Part shown: piece by piece, positions 11,311 through 24,745 of the stretch
How the letters are laid out: each line of letters begins with the position of its first letter
Numbering within the stretch: the first letter of the stretch is position 1
From: Sphagnum compactum
Lineage: Eukaryota; Bryophyta; Sphagnopsida; Sphagnales
NCBI GenBank assembly: GCA_965153455.1
Contig: OZ234497.1
Span: 8,432,001 to 8,496,000 of the forward strand
Length of the DNA: 64,000 nt
Direction of reading: 5' to 3'
Program-made: the position numbers and the translations under genes
Notes under the pieces: model-generated
Told to the model about the DNA's origin: nothing
What the model saw: only the letters and a program-made list of their open reading frames with translations
The model's database searches: none

Positions 11311-14300
11311 TAGTTGTTCGAGTAGCTTTGCCCAACCTCTAAAATGCTTTTTTAGGCAATCCTATTAAGTAGCATATATCGTAGTACCTTTTCCATTTCG
11401 GCCATAATTAAAATAATAATAATAAAATTTGAAATTTCGAAAAACTTTACTAGCCGCATTGTCGAAAGTTTTTAAAATTTTAATTTTAAAGTTTCGAAAT
11501 TTATGGATCGTTTTGATACTTTGTCCATGAACACTTCCAATCCTAACTATCACACATGAATTCCAATAACAAGTTCTTATTTGAAATTACTACCTACCTT
11601 AAATCATCACAATTGACTGATTCATTTTGTGAGGGTTTAGTTTAAGAAAATTTAAACTACTTATTTATTAGTACCTATATAACTACATAAGTAACTATTT
11701 GCAATAATATGCTGAATTATTAATTTTCCCATTTTTGTTATATTCGAATTTTTAAGAAATCTGTGATTGTAGGGCCAAAGTGAAAAAATGAAAAATAAAC
11801 AAATATTCGCCTAGACTATTTCGAAATGATAAAGGTTCTACGGTAGTCATGTTCATTTCTAGCAAAGTTTCAAGCACTAAATTCTTTGCTCAAACTAAAA
11901 ATTCTCTATTTTTGAAAAGAACTTTCATCCTTAATTGTATTTATGGTTTTTTGGACACATGCATGCGCAAAATTGAATTTCATTCTTTCCCTAGCTATTT
12001 TAATTAAAATATTCTATTTTCGTAATAGAAAAACCATTATAGGGTGCAAACACTCAATTAAGACCTACATACTTACGTATTTACCTACGACCTACCTATC
12101 TACTTACTTACTTAAGTAGGTAGAAGAGTTAGAACTTGTTTACTTGCCTAGGTATGTAAGTAGGTAGGAAAGCACAAGACATTAAAAAATAGACATGAAA
12201 TTTTATTTTTTATTTTATGTTTTGCCTTTAGGTTAACTTTTTTCAACTCATCCCAAAATGGTGCATGTATTTTAATCTGAGAACATAAGAGAACAAGCCT
12301 TCTTCTTTATATAGTTTATAACATGGGATTCGAAGACAAAACATATGGGTTAAATCTTTTAGTTGTTCATTAGTTGCAATTGAAGTGCAATTATAACATT
12401 TAAGCACTCAAGGCCAAATCCAAGGGGAGGGCTCCATAGTTTTTTGCGTCTAAACTAAACTTGAACCCCTCCTATTGTTGTGTTTAGTGCACTAAAAGTC
12501 ATAAAAAAGGGAATAGAATTGAGAAGCTTATGGCCCCTCACAATAGAAGGGTCAAAAACTCAAAAAACAAACCACCAAATGCCACAAAGGCCAAATCCCA
12601 AACACCCACAAGATTCCTTGTATGTTGTTTTTTTGTTGTTAGAGTTCAAAGATAATTTGTAAAATTTCAGGTGACATTTTTATAGCACTTTAAATCATTT
12701 AAAATGAATAAGAAATAAAATAGTTATGAGGTTTGAAAGTAGGAGGGCTCCAAAGAAAAAAAAAGAAAAAACGTGTTTTGTAAATTGGAAATAAAAAGAA
12801 AAAACGTGTTTTGTAAGAAGCTTATTTCTCTTCTTGTTATTTTTCAGTACTCATTTTCCTTTGCACTTCAAAGATGATTAGAACTTGAGGTAGCGCTCCC
12901 ATAACATTTTAAATCATTCAAAATGAAACACATATGATGAAGATATAAATAATTAATGAATATGTATCCTTATTAAGTTATAAGTAGTTGTTTTATAGTC
13001 ATAACATAGTTGAACACTAGTATTTTAGTAGTGGTGCACTAGTGGCCATACTAATTGCATCAATGGGAATCATATTGAAAACTACTTGCACATGTATCCC
13101 ATAATGGGTGGTGAAAATGTGGACATGTGGCATAATCGCATGTATGTACATTGTACATTAATTGCAACATAATTGTTGTTTTAATGACACATTTATAATA
13201 GTTCTAAAGTAGTTGCCACATGCAATTACAATGCAACTCCTAAAAGAATCAAACATGGTTGACTACATATGTATGTACAATGTGTATAAATTATCGTATA
13301 AAAGACCCATTTTTAACTCACTTTCAAATATAATACAATTAATTGATTTTTTGACGTGGCAATTTTATCAATACATTGTATTTCTCAGGGGATAGTTACA
13401 TAGTAGTTGTAATATCCAAGGGATAGTTGCATAATAGTTGTATATGAGTTGTTTTTTGAGTTTAGTTGCAAGGTAATGTGGTTTCGCGAATGCGATTTCT
13501 CATAGTGTAGGTTCATAATTAACTAGTAATGTATTTATTATTGATGATTTAACTATTAAAGAATTCATTATTAATGATTTAACTATTACTAAATTTGATT
13601 AACTATTGGTGAAGTCAATTAGCTATTAATGAATTCACCTATCTGTAGCAATTGGTCCGAGTTTATTAAGGGGTTACCCTCTTTCACCATGGTAAATTTG
13701 TCCAATTTCATTCAAAATTTAATGAAATATAGAATGAACTTGGACGCATATTGGTGTAATGATGACTATAGTCATACAAATGATTATTTGATTATACAAT
13801 AATGACTACATGATTAGTAATCAATTTTTAAAGTGTGACACGTGTCATAATTTAAGTTAGCCTACTTACACTATCATAAGTAGGCCTAAATTAACCTAGG
13901 CTACCATACAATAACATAGGCTTATCTATGTAGCCTAAACCCCTAGGTTATAGGTTAGCCTATGTTAGCCTAAGTTGACCTACACGACCCTTGGATAGCC
14001 TAGGTAGCCCTAGGTTAACCTATGACAAATTATGAAAACCTAAATCAACTTAGGGAAGCTTAGGATTGCCTAAGGTTAGTTTAAGTTAACCTAAGTCACC
14101 TTAGGTTTAACCTATGTTTAACTTTTCTTTGCATAGTTTTAGCTTTCATTAGTTTAGTTTTCATAAAATTAACCTATGTGTCACCTTTGTTAATTTAAAT
14201 TTAGTTAAGGTTTAACCTAGTTTTAACGTATGTTAACCTAGGTTAAATTTAGCATTTGTTAGCCTAGGTTTGATTAACATGTGATATTGAGTTGTTGCAT

Positions 14301-17300
14301 GCAAGACTACAAGCTAGCCACTATGAGTAATGTAAGTTATGTCACAAGATTAATGTTCACATGACTTTGTTTAGCATAGTCTATGAAGTGGATGATTTTA
14401 ACAATTATGACTTTGATTGAATTTCTCCCAAGTTTAGGTTGGTGAGGAGTTAAATATCAAGTGAGAAATATTTTTTGGTTCATGACTTTAAAAAGAAGGA
14501 GATGTGGCCATCAACAACCTAGTAGTACATGAATACTATTGATATTGGCACAGAGGAAAAGGAAGGGGTTGTGGATACCATAGGTTCGACAAGAAGATTT
14601 TTGACCCACACTTTCCATCAAATGTTTGATGACAAGAATATGTATTACATTCATCCCAAACTGCATTGCTTATGCCATTTAAAGTTGGTGATAATATGAA
14701 CATAATAAAAAAATCATTTCTCTGATGTACTTATTGTTATAAATGATGTGCATGATTTAAGGTTTTTGGGCAAACTTACAATGATTGGTAACATGATTTC
14801 TTTTGGCACCAACAAGCAAAAAAAAACACAGTTTTTGTTATCATATTCTAGCACAATGGAATGAAACATAGTATGTTGTTGTATTTGTCATTAGTGAAAA
14901 CAAATGCACCCAACATTTGAAGTTAAGAACAATGTTGTCATAAGGAGAGAAACCAAAGTTTGAATTCACGTAGGATTCTTATTGTTTAGCTTGTGTTTTC
15001 ATGTAGTTCAAGTTCCAAACTACATAATTGCATCAGCAATTGTGTATGCATGTGGAAAAATTCCTTCACCTAACCACATCAAGGGATTTTGTTATATGGG
15101 AACTTAAAGGTTGATTTAGAGCCCTTTTAGGTTTTCATTTTGGCAACAAATCAACAAGCCCTATATGTATGATGTGAAGATTCAACAAAGTCTTGTTGAG
15201 AGTTGCATCGTGGAAGATGACAAGCAGGTGAAAGCATGGTAAAGTATACACAAAAAGTAGTGTAGGCAACAAAATATTGGGGTCCTTAAAGAAAAGGACT
15301 AACAAGTAGATGATTTTATGGGGATAATAAATTTATTTTGGGGTACATTATTTCTTAACTCTTGTTTGCATGGACTTTAAAAGCTAAATTGTTATAATCA
15401 TGTTATTTTAAGCTACTTGCAAGTACTTGAATTGGACCTAAACTTTGTGACAGTTTGAAAAATAAAGTTCAAATACTAGAAAGTAGGTGAAATGTTTTTG
15501 CAAGTATTTGGTCTTTTTTTAAAGTGCTTCAATATTGATGTGGTGAACATCCTAATATAAATTTTTAGCTAATTGAGTTTGTTTTCATAACTAAAATCAT
15601 CCCCAACCCTTAAAAAAAAGGGGGATATTTTTTAGGTATTTTTTCAAATCTAAATGATATGACACAAATTGCTTTTAAAAGTTAAAGGGAGGCGAGAGGT
15701 GCCCATGAAAAAAAAAAAGTTTCATTTGTTTTGAAATGCTAGAGGAAGGTTAGAAATTTGAAAAACTATTTTTCTCGTGTTTTCAAATAAAAAACAAGGT
15801 AACAAGTATGTTCAAAATATCTTGCTTGCACCCAAGTGTACAACATTGTTGTGGATGCTTGTTGGGTCAAATTGGCCCTAGAATAAACATTTAGAGAGGG
15901 AGTTGAAGGGCATGAAAACTATGATATCAAAGACTTTCTTTCAAGATTATAATAAGGTTTTCGATTTCCATGGCATCATTTAAAATTTTAAATTTTACTA
16001 CAAGTATTAATTCTCAATGTTTTTCATCATACTTCATCAATTGAAATTCTTTCAAGATGTCATATGGATTTAAATTGTTGCAATAATTCATCAAGATTCA
16101 GTTCCATTGGACACTTGAAAATAAGGCATCACAAACACGTTAGCCTTGCCAATAAATAAGATGTACATCTACTTACTGTGTCCACATTCAGAACACCCAA
16201 AAAATCAATTCCAGTCTAAAAATGTAAACACTTTCACCAAAGAAACTGGTTCATCTAATGTGAAATTGGTTCTAATAAGGTAAAACTTCCAAAATTGGAT
16301 CCAATGCAATAGTCCTTGTCCCTGTGGGGGCTTGACCCAACAAATTGTGCAAGGGATGATTGATATCATTCCATCCAAGGTGACATTTAAGGTGAAGAAA
16401 GTGGTGTTGAAGCAAAGCAATTCCCAATGGTATCACACTAAAAAGGCATTAGCAAAGTTGTCAAGGTAGTATATGAATTTTTATTGCATTTTCAATGGAC
16501 TTTCATCTTTATTAATTGTAGTTATTGTCTCAATTCAATGTTGTCAATGATAATGATAAGGTAACATGATAGTCCATTGTTATAAAGTCAAGTTTTTGAA
16601 TATTAAACACATCATTTTTTCATATTGGATGTTGAGTTTAGTTTTATACTTGCATTGAACTATTATATGTTGAGAAAATATAGTTTTTGTCACTCCATAT
16701 TGTAAAAGTAATCATTAGTACATATGAGATAAATAGTTTGATCATTGCTTAACCTATGCACTTTGGTATAGATAAGGTAAATTACATGTAAGCACAACCT
16801 TTAAAAATAATTGTGTGCAATTGATTGATAACACAACTAGCATGAATTTTTGGGGGTGAAATCTCACCACTTCGTGATTTGCAAAAGCTCCTAAGGATTT
16901 TTTCAAAAACATCCACCAAGTTGTGTTTTAAGATTTTTTTGAATTTGCCAAATTTAAACAATAGGTCTTAACTTGCCACCTATCCATAGTATGATTCTCT
17001 TTTTTTTTGTACTACCTCTTTGACCTCTAGCCAAATTTGGCTAAGTCCTCTTTTGCATGATTGCCAATCCACCTATTTCACAAAATTGACAAAAAAATGA
17101 ACTTGATAATATCTAAATGGAAGTTGCTTGTTTATTGTTGTGGATATGAAAACTTATGTATTTAGCTCCAACATGTTTTCTTTTAAAAATTTAATGTGCA
17201 ATGTCAATTTAAAAGAAATGATAACAAGTACTTGCATCTATTATTGGCCCATGTTGGACTTCAACTTTTTGTAATTTCTAAACATTAATTGAATCATTCA

Positions 17301-17689
17301 TAATAGCTTTAGCCTCTTTACGTTATATTGCAAGACTAGTTTCATACAACAATTTTGAAGCTTAAAATATGAACTCTTTTTGTTGTGTTGTAGCAATTTT
17401 CTAGTGTGGCAATAAAAGATTATAATTCCAAAAATTAGGATAAAAAAAGAATTCAATTGTAAACGTGCATGTTTCAAAAACTCAAAAAAACCACAAATGA
17501 CAAGGTTTATTTTTCCTAATCCATTTTTTAAAAAAAAATTCTAGCAAAAAATTTACCAATTTAGTAGTCTACCATACTTTTTTTAAAGATAGTGACAAGT
17601 TGCCCAATAGGATTGCTCCAAAAAAATAATTTCAAAGGCAAGGTAAAGATGCACGCCCAACAATTACTCAAAGATTCAACCATGAGAGT
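11311..17689. other. Gene desert, AT-rich
   Basis: No gene is recognisable; open frames are short and lack conserved motifs. Noted inside: a cluster of TACCTACGTAGGTAGG-like self-complementary words at 12058-12165, the AGCCTAGGTTAACC-rich tract at 13855-14290 (separate entry), and a single AGCCAAATTTGGCTAA motif near 17030. The text from about 14350 to 16450 may be heavily decayed transposon sequence, but I could not match any transposase or reverse-transcriptase motif. Confidence 0.55.
13855..14290. repeat. CCTAGGTTAA-rich degenerate short repeat
   Basis: About 430 bp are dominated by overlapping variants of AGCCTAGGTTAACCTA, alternating in orientation because the word is partly self-complementary. 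This looks like a drifted ~10-bp repeat capable of many small hairpins. Confidence 0.75.
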
Positions 17690-18400
17690 ATGCAAGCAAA
17701 ATGATACTATTATGTCCTTTGACTTGTGGGTTACAAATTTTATAATAACATGTCACTTTGAAAAATTACACCTATTGCCATGAAAAGAAAAACTTATAAT
17801 CATCAAAAACTGAAAATTTACCTATGTGAACTTGAAAAACCATAACATGAAAATAGTAACCTCAAAAACCCCTATTAGGAAATTTTTAAAACTTACATCA
17901 TCAAGTTTGACACCATGAATTCAGTAACCATGAAATTATGCTTGTGCATATGGTACTATTCCCTCATTTGATTTATGGGTAGCAAATTTTGTGATAACAT
18001 ATTACTATGAAAAACAAAACTTGTAACCATGTAATATACCCATTAAAATTTGAAAACTTACACACGTGACTTTGAAAAAAAACATCCCATGAAAACTATA
18101 ATCACAAAAACTACTATCTTGAAAATTTGAAAACTTATATCAACAAATTTGACACCAATTGAATTGAGTAACCATGAGATTATGCTTGAAAAAATGGTAC
18201 TATTGGACCTCCTTTGACTTGTGGGTTGCACATTTTGTGATATCATGTCACCACGGAAAAGAATACACATAACCATGAAAACATATCACTTTTATTGCTT
18301 AGCCACCTATAACCAAAAAAATGGTATTTATAAACATTAAAAAATTTCAACTTGTAAATGTGACCTAGAAAAAACATACCACGAAAATTGCTGCTAAGGA
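17690..18400. repeat. 247-bp tandem repeat, about three copies
   Basis: Equivalent points lie near 17716 (CTTTGACTTGTGGGTTAC), 17962 (CATTTGATTTATGGGTAG) and 18211 (CTTTGACTTGTGGGTTGC), a period of about 247 bp. Each unit contains CATGAAAA, TTTGACACCA and AGTAACCATGA(A/G)ATTATGCTT. The third copy is incomplete or diverges after about 18400. A related inverted copy is at 11090-11310. Confidence 0.85.
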
Positions 18401-20854
18401 AATTTAAAAAATAATTAATTTAGATCAATTGGTTCCAATGGATATAAATTGAAAACTTAAGGAAGTCACTTTCTGTATATCTTATGAAACAAGTGAAGAA
18501 TAAAATGTAATTTTTGTGTTTTGAAGTACAAAAGATTTAGATATTTTTGAAATAAAAATGACATATCTAAAATGTATTCCCAATAATAATTTCCAAACAC
18601 CCTATTTACATTTAAGTAAATTATTAAACAATTTGTTTTCAATTACTTGCACTCTATATTTTTCTACACATGAATCGGGAAAATTGGAAATGGCTTCCCC
18701 TAGATTAAAACCAAAAAAATCTTAAATGCGTTTTCATGATTATGTGTTTAATTTATTGAATATTATAATATATCGTAAATAATATTGAATTATTGTTTCA
18801 CAATCAAATAAGGTCAAGTAATGAGGTGATTTACAAGTTAGACTTGGAGACCCTAAAAGTGAAGGAAAACACTTAATTGATCCCAATTCATTTAAATTTT
18901 ATATTAAGATTAAAATTGTAATGAAATTACAAATGAACATAATCCCATCAATTCATTTTGTTTCAAATTTGTCTATGGATGTCCATTTTCAATTGCCATT
19001 AACATGGAAGTTGAATTTTTAAATTCTATTGATATGGTTAATTTTAGTACAAGTTTTAACACTTTATTTAAAATATCTAGTTTCATTTTCAAGTGGAAAA
19101 ACCCTTGACATTAAAATCTCAATAATGCAAATGTTTTAAGATCATGATTGAAGTTTATTGGAACCATGTCCACACATGCACCCAACTAGGGTCCTAAACA
19201 AAAGCTAGTGGGGGTCATGGAAGGAGGTGTGGCAATGACATAATAGTTGAGCAAAAAGCCATAATTTTGTAGTGCCCTTATGTCTTGTACCTAGGCATAC
19301 CAAAGCATAGCACCTAGCACACAATAAATTCCTTTCTAAAAATTTTACCATGATGGGACAAGAATGGTGATCAACAAGACAAATATATAAGAGCATATTA
19401 GGCATGCATATGTTGATTGTTCCCCATTGATCTTTTCATATGCGATTAAACCATTTGGGCTCTATGTTCCATGCATGAAATCCAATCATAAATTGCATTT
19501 TCAAATTCATGATGAAATTTGTTGGTGAACTGTTTTACCCCTTGCCAAGGTTATTTATAATTGTTAACAATAGCTTCATATTTTACAAGGTAATCCACAC
19601 ATTTGTATTAAACCCTTATGATGAAATTGAAATGCCATAAAAAAATTTCATTTTTGTTATCGATGTTTATTTTGCAATCATAATTTGTAAACTTTGATAT
19701 TATGTAGCAATTATGTCAACTAAAAAGTCATAGCTATTTAACGAAGTGGGTACAAAAGTTACTCATGTGATTGCAAATACAAAGATATTTGATGACATCA
19801 TGTAATGAATGAAAGCAAACACGATAAGTAGTATAACAAGCATGTGTTTATTACATTGGGTTGAAAAAATTGGTATATATCATCTTGAAATTGACCCACT
19901 ATTTGATGTTTGCTCATTTGTTGTATTAGGTATACAATCTTCATTTTCACTAATCATGGAAATCAAGGACCCATTGAAGGGATAAGAGAGTAAAGTTGAT
20001 GGAAACTTGGAGAAAACATGTGACATATTCCACCTTGTGCAAATGATATGGAATGTAAACAACTTGAGAATAGTAACCATGGTAAAACTTTAGGTACTAG
20101 AGCATTTGGTAGCTTGCTTCAAATTGTGTCATTCAAATATATTTATTTTTCTTATTGGATGATGTGGTCACATGTGATGGAAGTTGAAGGTCTTGATCCA
20201 ATAGTCTACAGAGGCGTTTTGTGTTGGCGACCTGACACATTGTAATGTGATTATATATAATCACATGAATCACCTTCAATTGTGCTTGTCCAATATTGTC
20301 AATGTTCATGTGTTCAATTTGTCAAAACCAAAGTTTCATTTCACAATGAGTGGCTTGAATTAAGCTTGAAAATAGTTGAGGATCACATATTGGGTTCCAT
20401 GTAATTATAGGGATAGTTAATGCATGGGTGCAAAGAAGTTTGTAACATGTGGAAATTCTTTGAAATGTCTACCAATAGAAGAGATGATAAATAAGTGTTA
20501 TGAACATGGTTAACCTCAAAATTAGAAGAGCAAAAAGAATGGATGGCAAAACAAAAGAACTTAAAGAAGGAATTTGAACAAATGAAGTGATTAATGCAAC
20601 TAAAAGAACAGACTTCAAGATTTGGAGACTTGTCACAAGAAGGACAAGGAGAAGAGGTCGGAGAAGTAGGGTACCTAATGTTGGAGATGAATAATTGACA
20701 TTTGTAATTGATGATATGATGACCAAAATGATCAACAAAATGGATTTCAAAATGAAGGTGACCAACAACAAAAACACAACATCGACTTCACTATTAGAGT
20801 CAATTTTGATCGTAAGTATGAAGATCCAAGCCAAAAAATTAGTTGATACTGATC

Positions 20855-21080
20855 GGCATAACTAGAAGAGTGAAATTTTCCAAGATAAATGTTGATTTGA
20901 ATGAATAAAATATAACAAAAATTTAGTTGGGTTTGGTGCAAATAACTAGAAGAGTGAAAAGTTTTTGAGAGAAATGTTGATTTGGATACAATAATAAAAA
21001 CTCACTTGGGTTTGGTAGGCATAACTAGAAGAGAGAAATTTCAAGAGAAATGTTGATTTGCATACAATGTGACAAAACTC
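20855..21080. repeat. ~81-bp tandem repeat, three copies
   Basis: ATAACTAGAAGAG recurs near 20860, 20941 and 21021. Each is followed by a GAAA-rich stretch and AATGTTGATTTG, and the later units are linked by TTGGGTTTGGT. The period is about 80 bp. Confidence 0.85.
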
Positions 21081-21625
21081 AAACCGAAAACACACACACA
21101 AACAGGCACACACATCAAAATACACTTGTGTTGAAGAGGGAGGAAGGACTCAGTTTTTTTGAAGCAAAGATTTCATGTTTGTGATGATAGGCCCAAGCGT
21201 CCACTACCAGACTCACAAACCCACCCTTTCACTTCACCTCTTCATCCCTCCTCACCTTTTGATTCAACCCATGTCTTCCAAATTTCCTCTCAAGCAAATC
21301 AAGTCCCACCCACATTTTCTTCTCAAACATTTCTTCTGAAAGGAAATTGTAATGGTGGACAAGATATAACATTTGTCAATGTAGAAGCAAGTGTGTTTGT
21401 TTGAACATCCTTCACATACAAACATTGAGTATGAACCATTGGCACCCAAGTGCAAGCAAAGCCTCATCACCTCTACTCTACTAACTAGCTCTTCTATTGA
21501 TTAGGAATTTGTGTACCTAGTCTTTGAAAATTAAAAGCTTTCTCCACTCTTGTTTCTTCTCAATTGAGCTTTTTTAAAGTGTCCATTATTTTCAAGTTTC
21601 TGTTTGGTTAGTGGTGCTAATTTAG

Positions 21626-22505
21626 CAGTGTCGGGCCGGTTATCAGAAACCCCAGGCGGTTATCACCGCAATTTTGAGTTGAAGTTCATAAATAATCACG
21701 GTTCTTTAAAAAAATAAATTAAAATCAAAGAACCAGTAATAGAAATATGACCATGGTTCTAAAAAACTTGAGAAAAAATCATATTATATCACCTTAGCAA
21801 CTGCTGGTACTTTACCAATTCTTTCATGAAAACCCCCGGTTCTTTGGTTATATATATATATATATATATATATGGGTTTGTTTGTTTCTTTAAGAAGAAC
21901 CAACAATCATCTGATTCAAAAATATTTGAAATTACTATAATTGACAGTTATTAGCAGAATCAAATACCCACCCAATGCTGGTGATTCATAACTATTGTGC
22001 ATGTTTGTGGATGATGGCTGTACATGCAACAGAGTTTTACCCGTACAAGGTAGGGACGGGTATCTATCTAGCCACTCGGTTCTTTTTTTCGCCGTGGCCG
22101 TTGGGAGGGAGGGACAAAGGAACTCTCTTTTGTGTTAAGTCTGGAAATCTCATTTATGCTTTGCATTATATGTATGATCCAATGATTATCTTTTCAACAA
22201 TAAATAAATAAATAAATAAATAAATTCTTTTTAAATCGGGAAATATTTTAGAATTAATTCTTTGTGTGAAATTCAGCTAATTTTGCAAAATTCCTTGCAA
22301 AAATTCACCGAATTTTTGATATCATGGAATTGAAAAGAAACAAAGAGTTTAAAAACACACCGATTATTATAAATCATGGTTATATATCAGAACCATCATG
22401 CAATTGCTTTTTTATTTAGTTTAATGACCATGGATTCTATACCCAATTTGGGGTATTTGATTATTTGAGAACCATGGTTATCAACCCCAAGAACCGGCCC
22501 CGATA
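21626..22505. mobile_element. Candidate non-autonomous DNA element with short inverted ends
   Basis: The left end reads GTGTCGGGCCGGTTATCAG and the right end, on the opposite strand, GTATCGGGGCCGGTTCTTGG. The interior repeats words such as AACCATGGTT and GGTTCTTTGGTTATA in both orientations. A further CCGGTTATCA-type fragment with a hairpin (GGTTATCA ... TGATAACC) occurs near 29905-29940. No transposase and no clear target-site duplication are visible, so this is tentative. Confidence 0.4.
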
Positions 22506-24506
22506 CCTTACCTTGGGGGGGGTTAGTTGGTTGGTGGAAGTCTCTTATAAATGGTCCCACACAGGTCCATACTTATAGTGCAGGTGAGGTCAGAGACTCT
22601 TGCAAATCACAAGACTTGCAGGTTTAGGGTTTAGGGTTAGGGTTTAGGGTATGGTCAAAGTCTAGTTGAGTGCATCGACTTATGTGGGTAGCTTTGCTCT
22701 ATTGTCTTGCCAAACTTCAATGCACCATTTGTAAGCTTTCCGTGAATGAAGATATGACATATGGATGATAAAAGATGTCAAAGTTGGATGGATGGAAAAT
22801 TGGTGGAAATGTGCATGATTCCAACATAATGAAAAAGGTTGATGAATAAATTGATGAATGTACATTCCAAAATGACAAAACCCGGGTGATAAATAAATTG
22901 GTGAAGGATGGGTACCAAGCTAATAAATGAACAAGTTGTGTATGAAATATTGTCATTGCAAAGAAAATTCCTCATTTAAGTTTCATGCGATTATACTCAA
23001 GTTCATGCAAAAGAAACTAAAAGATCAAGATAAATATGAATTGTAGTTAAAGATGAGATTTTTTCAATTTGATATTTGCCTAGAATTGAAATCCAAGAAA
23101 AATTTATAAAACATGTCTCTTTATTTGAACATTGAATGGAAAATTGGAATAACTTGCCAAAGAATGAACAATTCAAACTAGAGTTATTGTAAATTCTTGT
23201 AAATTGTTAATATTCCATTTCACAAAAATTGGGTTGTTGCAAGACCATATTTCCTTAGAAATTTGAACACTCTTAACAATCAATGTTGAACATGGGTGGT
23301 TTGTTTGGTATTTTTTTTGCCAAAGTGGTAATGTGTATGTTACTCTTACATAACCAATATTTGACCATTCAAAATTTACAATTCAAATTTGATTAATGAA
23401 TTTAATGACATGTATACGATCAATGACCCATTTTGACTCAAAGAATATATCATGTCGTTAGATAAAATACAATGTTCATAGAGTTGGTATATATATATGT
23501 GTATGTGTGGTTAGAGGTCATGGTTTCGGTCCCAAGGATTGATTACACGTGTGCAAGTTGATTTCCCTCCATTTTTACACCACCATTTAGTAATATTAAA
23601 TGTCAAAATTTGGCAATATGTATAATTTATCATAAATTTGCAGCAAAATCCTTTTTTAATTATTTTTATCCACCAATAATAAAAGAATTATTGGTGAGTT
23701 TCTTTTGCCTTAAGAGTGTCTTTCATTCATGTAGAAAGCAAAAAAAATAGCCAAATTCTAGTTCTTATTTCCTATTTCTGTAATGTTTTAGTTCCAATTT
23801 TTAACATGATCATGGGTTGACATAATTTTTTACCTCCAAAATTGATTTTTTTTCTAATTTTATGATTCTTGGAGACATATTTAAATTTAATTATTAATGG
23901 TATAATATATAGTGTAAATTTTTTTAGACTATCGATTATTAGCCCTAAGTCAATGGTTTTAAACTTTATGATGCTTGTCAATTCTAGGTTCAAAGTGAGG
24001 CAAGTTTTATACCCTTGTGTAAGACGATTTCATTTAAACACAATTGTTTGTTTCCAAACTCATATTATTCATTACACTAATAATTTGTTTAATTTGGATG
24101 GACATATTGACAACCATAATGTAACAATTAACAAGTTGGGCAATTGCTCTGATCATACCTCAATTGTCGATTGAGGCAAAACCTAAGACCATGCAATAAC
24201 TTGATAGAATACATGCATGGGTATGGGTGGCATTTTAAACTAGTACAAATAGGCATTTTGAATTTTAGGGTTTAGGGTTTAGGGTTTTGGGTGAAAATCA
24301 ATTTTTAGTATGGATGACTTGCGAATGTATAACAAATTATAGTTGTTCAACCCATTTTGATGAATTTTGCAAGTTTTTAATGACATCAATACAATTGATC
24401 TCACCAATGTTCCAAATTGCTAAAGTCATACCCATTGGTGTAGCATTAAATGAATAAGACACTAACATACATAGTACCTAAACGATTTTGGCAACAAATT
24501 GTCAAA

Positions 24507-24745
24507 TAATTAATTAAATTTTAAAATCTTAACTTCAGCACTTGGTTTCTTAATTCCAAAATTTTCGGAAGATAATGATTATATAAAATAATAAAAATAG
24601 TCTCTTTTTCAAGGTTGTGGAATAGGAATAATTAATTAAGTTTTAAATCTTAACTTCAACACTTGGTTTTTTAATCCTGAAATTTTTGGAAAGCAATGAT
24701 TATATAAAATAGTAAACAATCTCTCTTCAAGGTTGTGGAATCTCT
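24507..24745. repeat. 121-bp direct repeat, two copies
   Basis: AACTTCAGCACTTGGTTT near 24531 recurs as AACTTCAACACTTGGTTT near 24652. The matching context TAATTAATTAA, ATTATATAAAATA and TTCAAGGTTGTGGAAT is in the same order in both copies. Confidence 0.88.

Noticed and set aside
22622-22650. Telomere-like TTTAGGG run as a possible chromosome end
   Set aside because: It is short, degenerate and embedded in unique sequence on both sides, so it is an interstitial tract.
23500-23550. tRNA-like words GTGGTTAGAGG and GGTTTCGGTCCC
   Set aside because: They are only about 20 bp apart, too close for A and B boxes, and no cloverleaf can be drawn.
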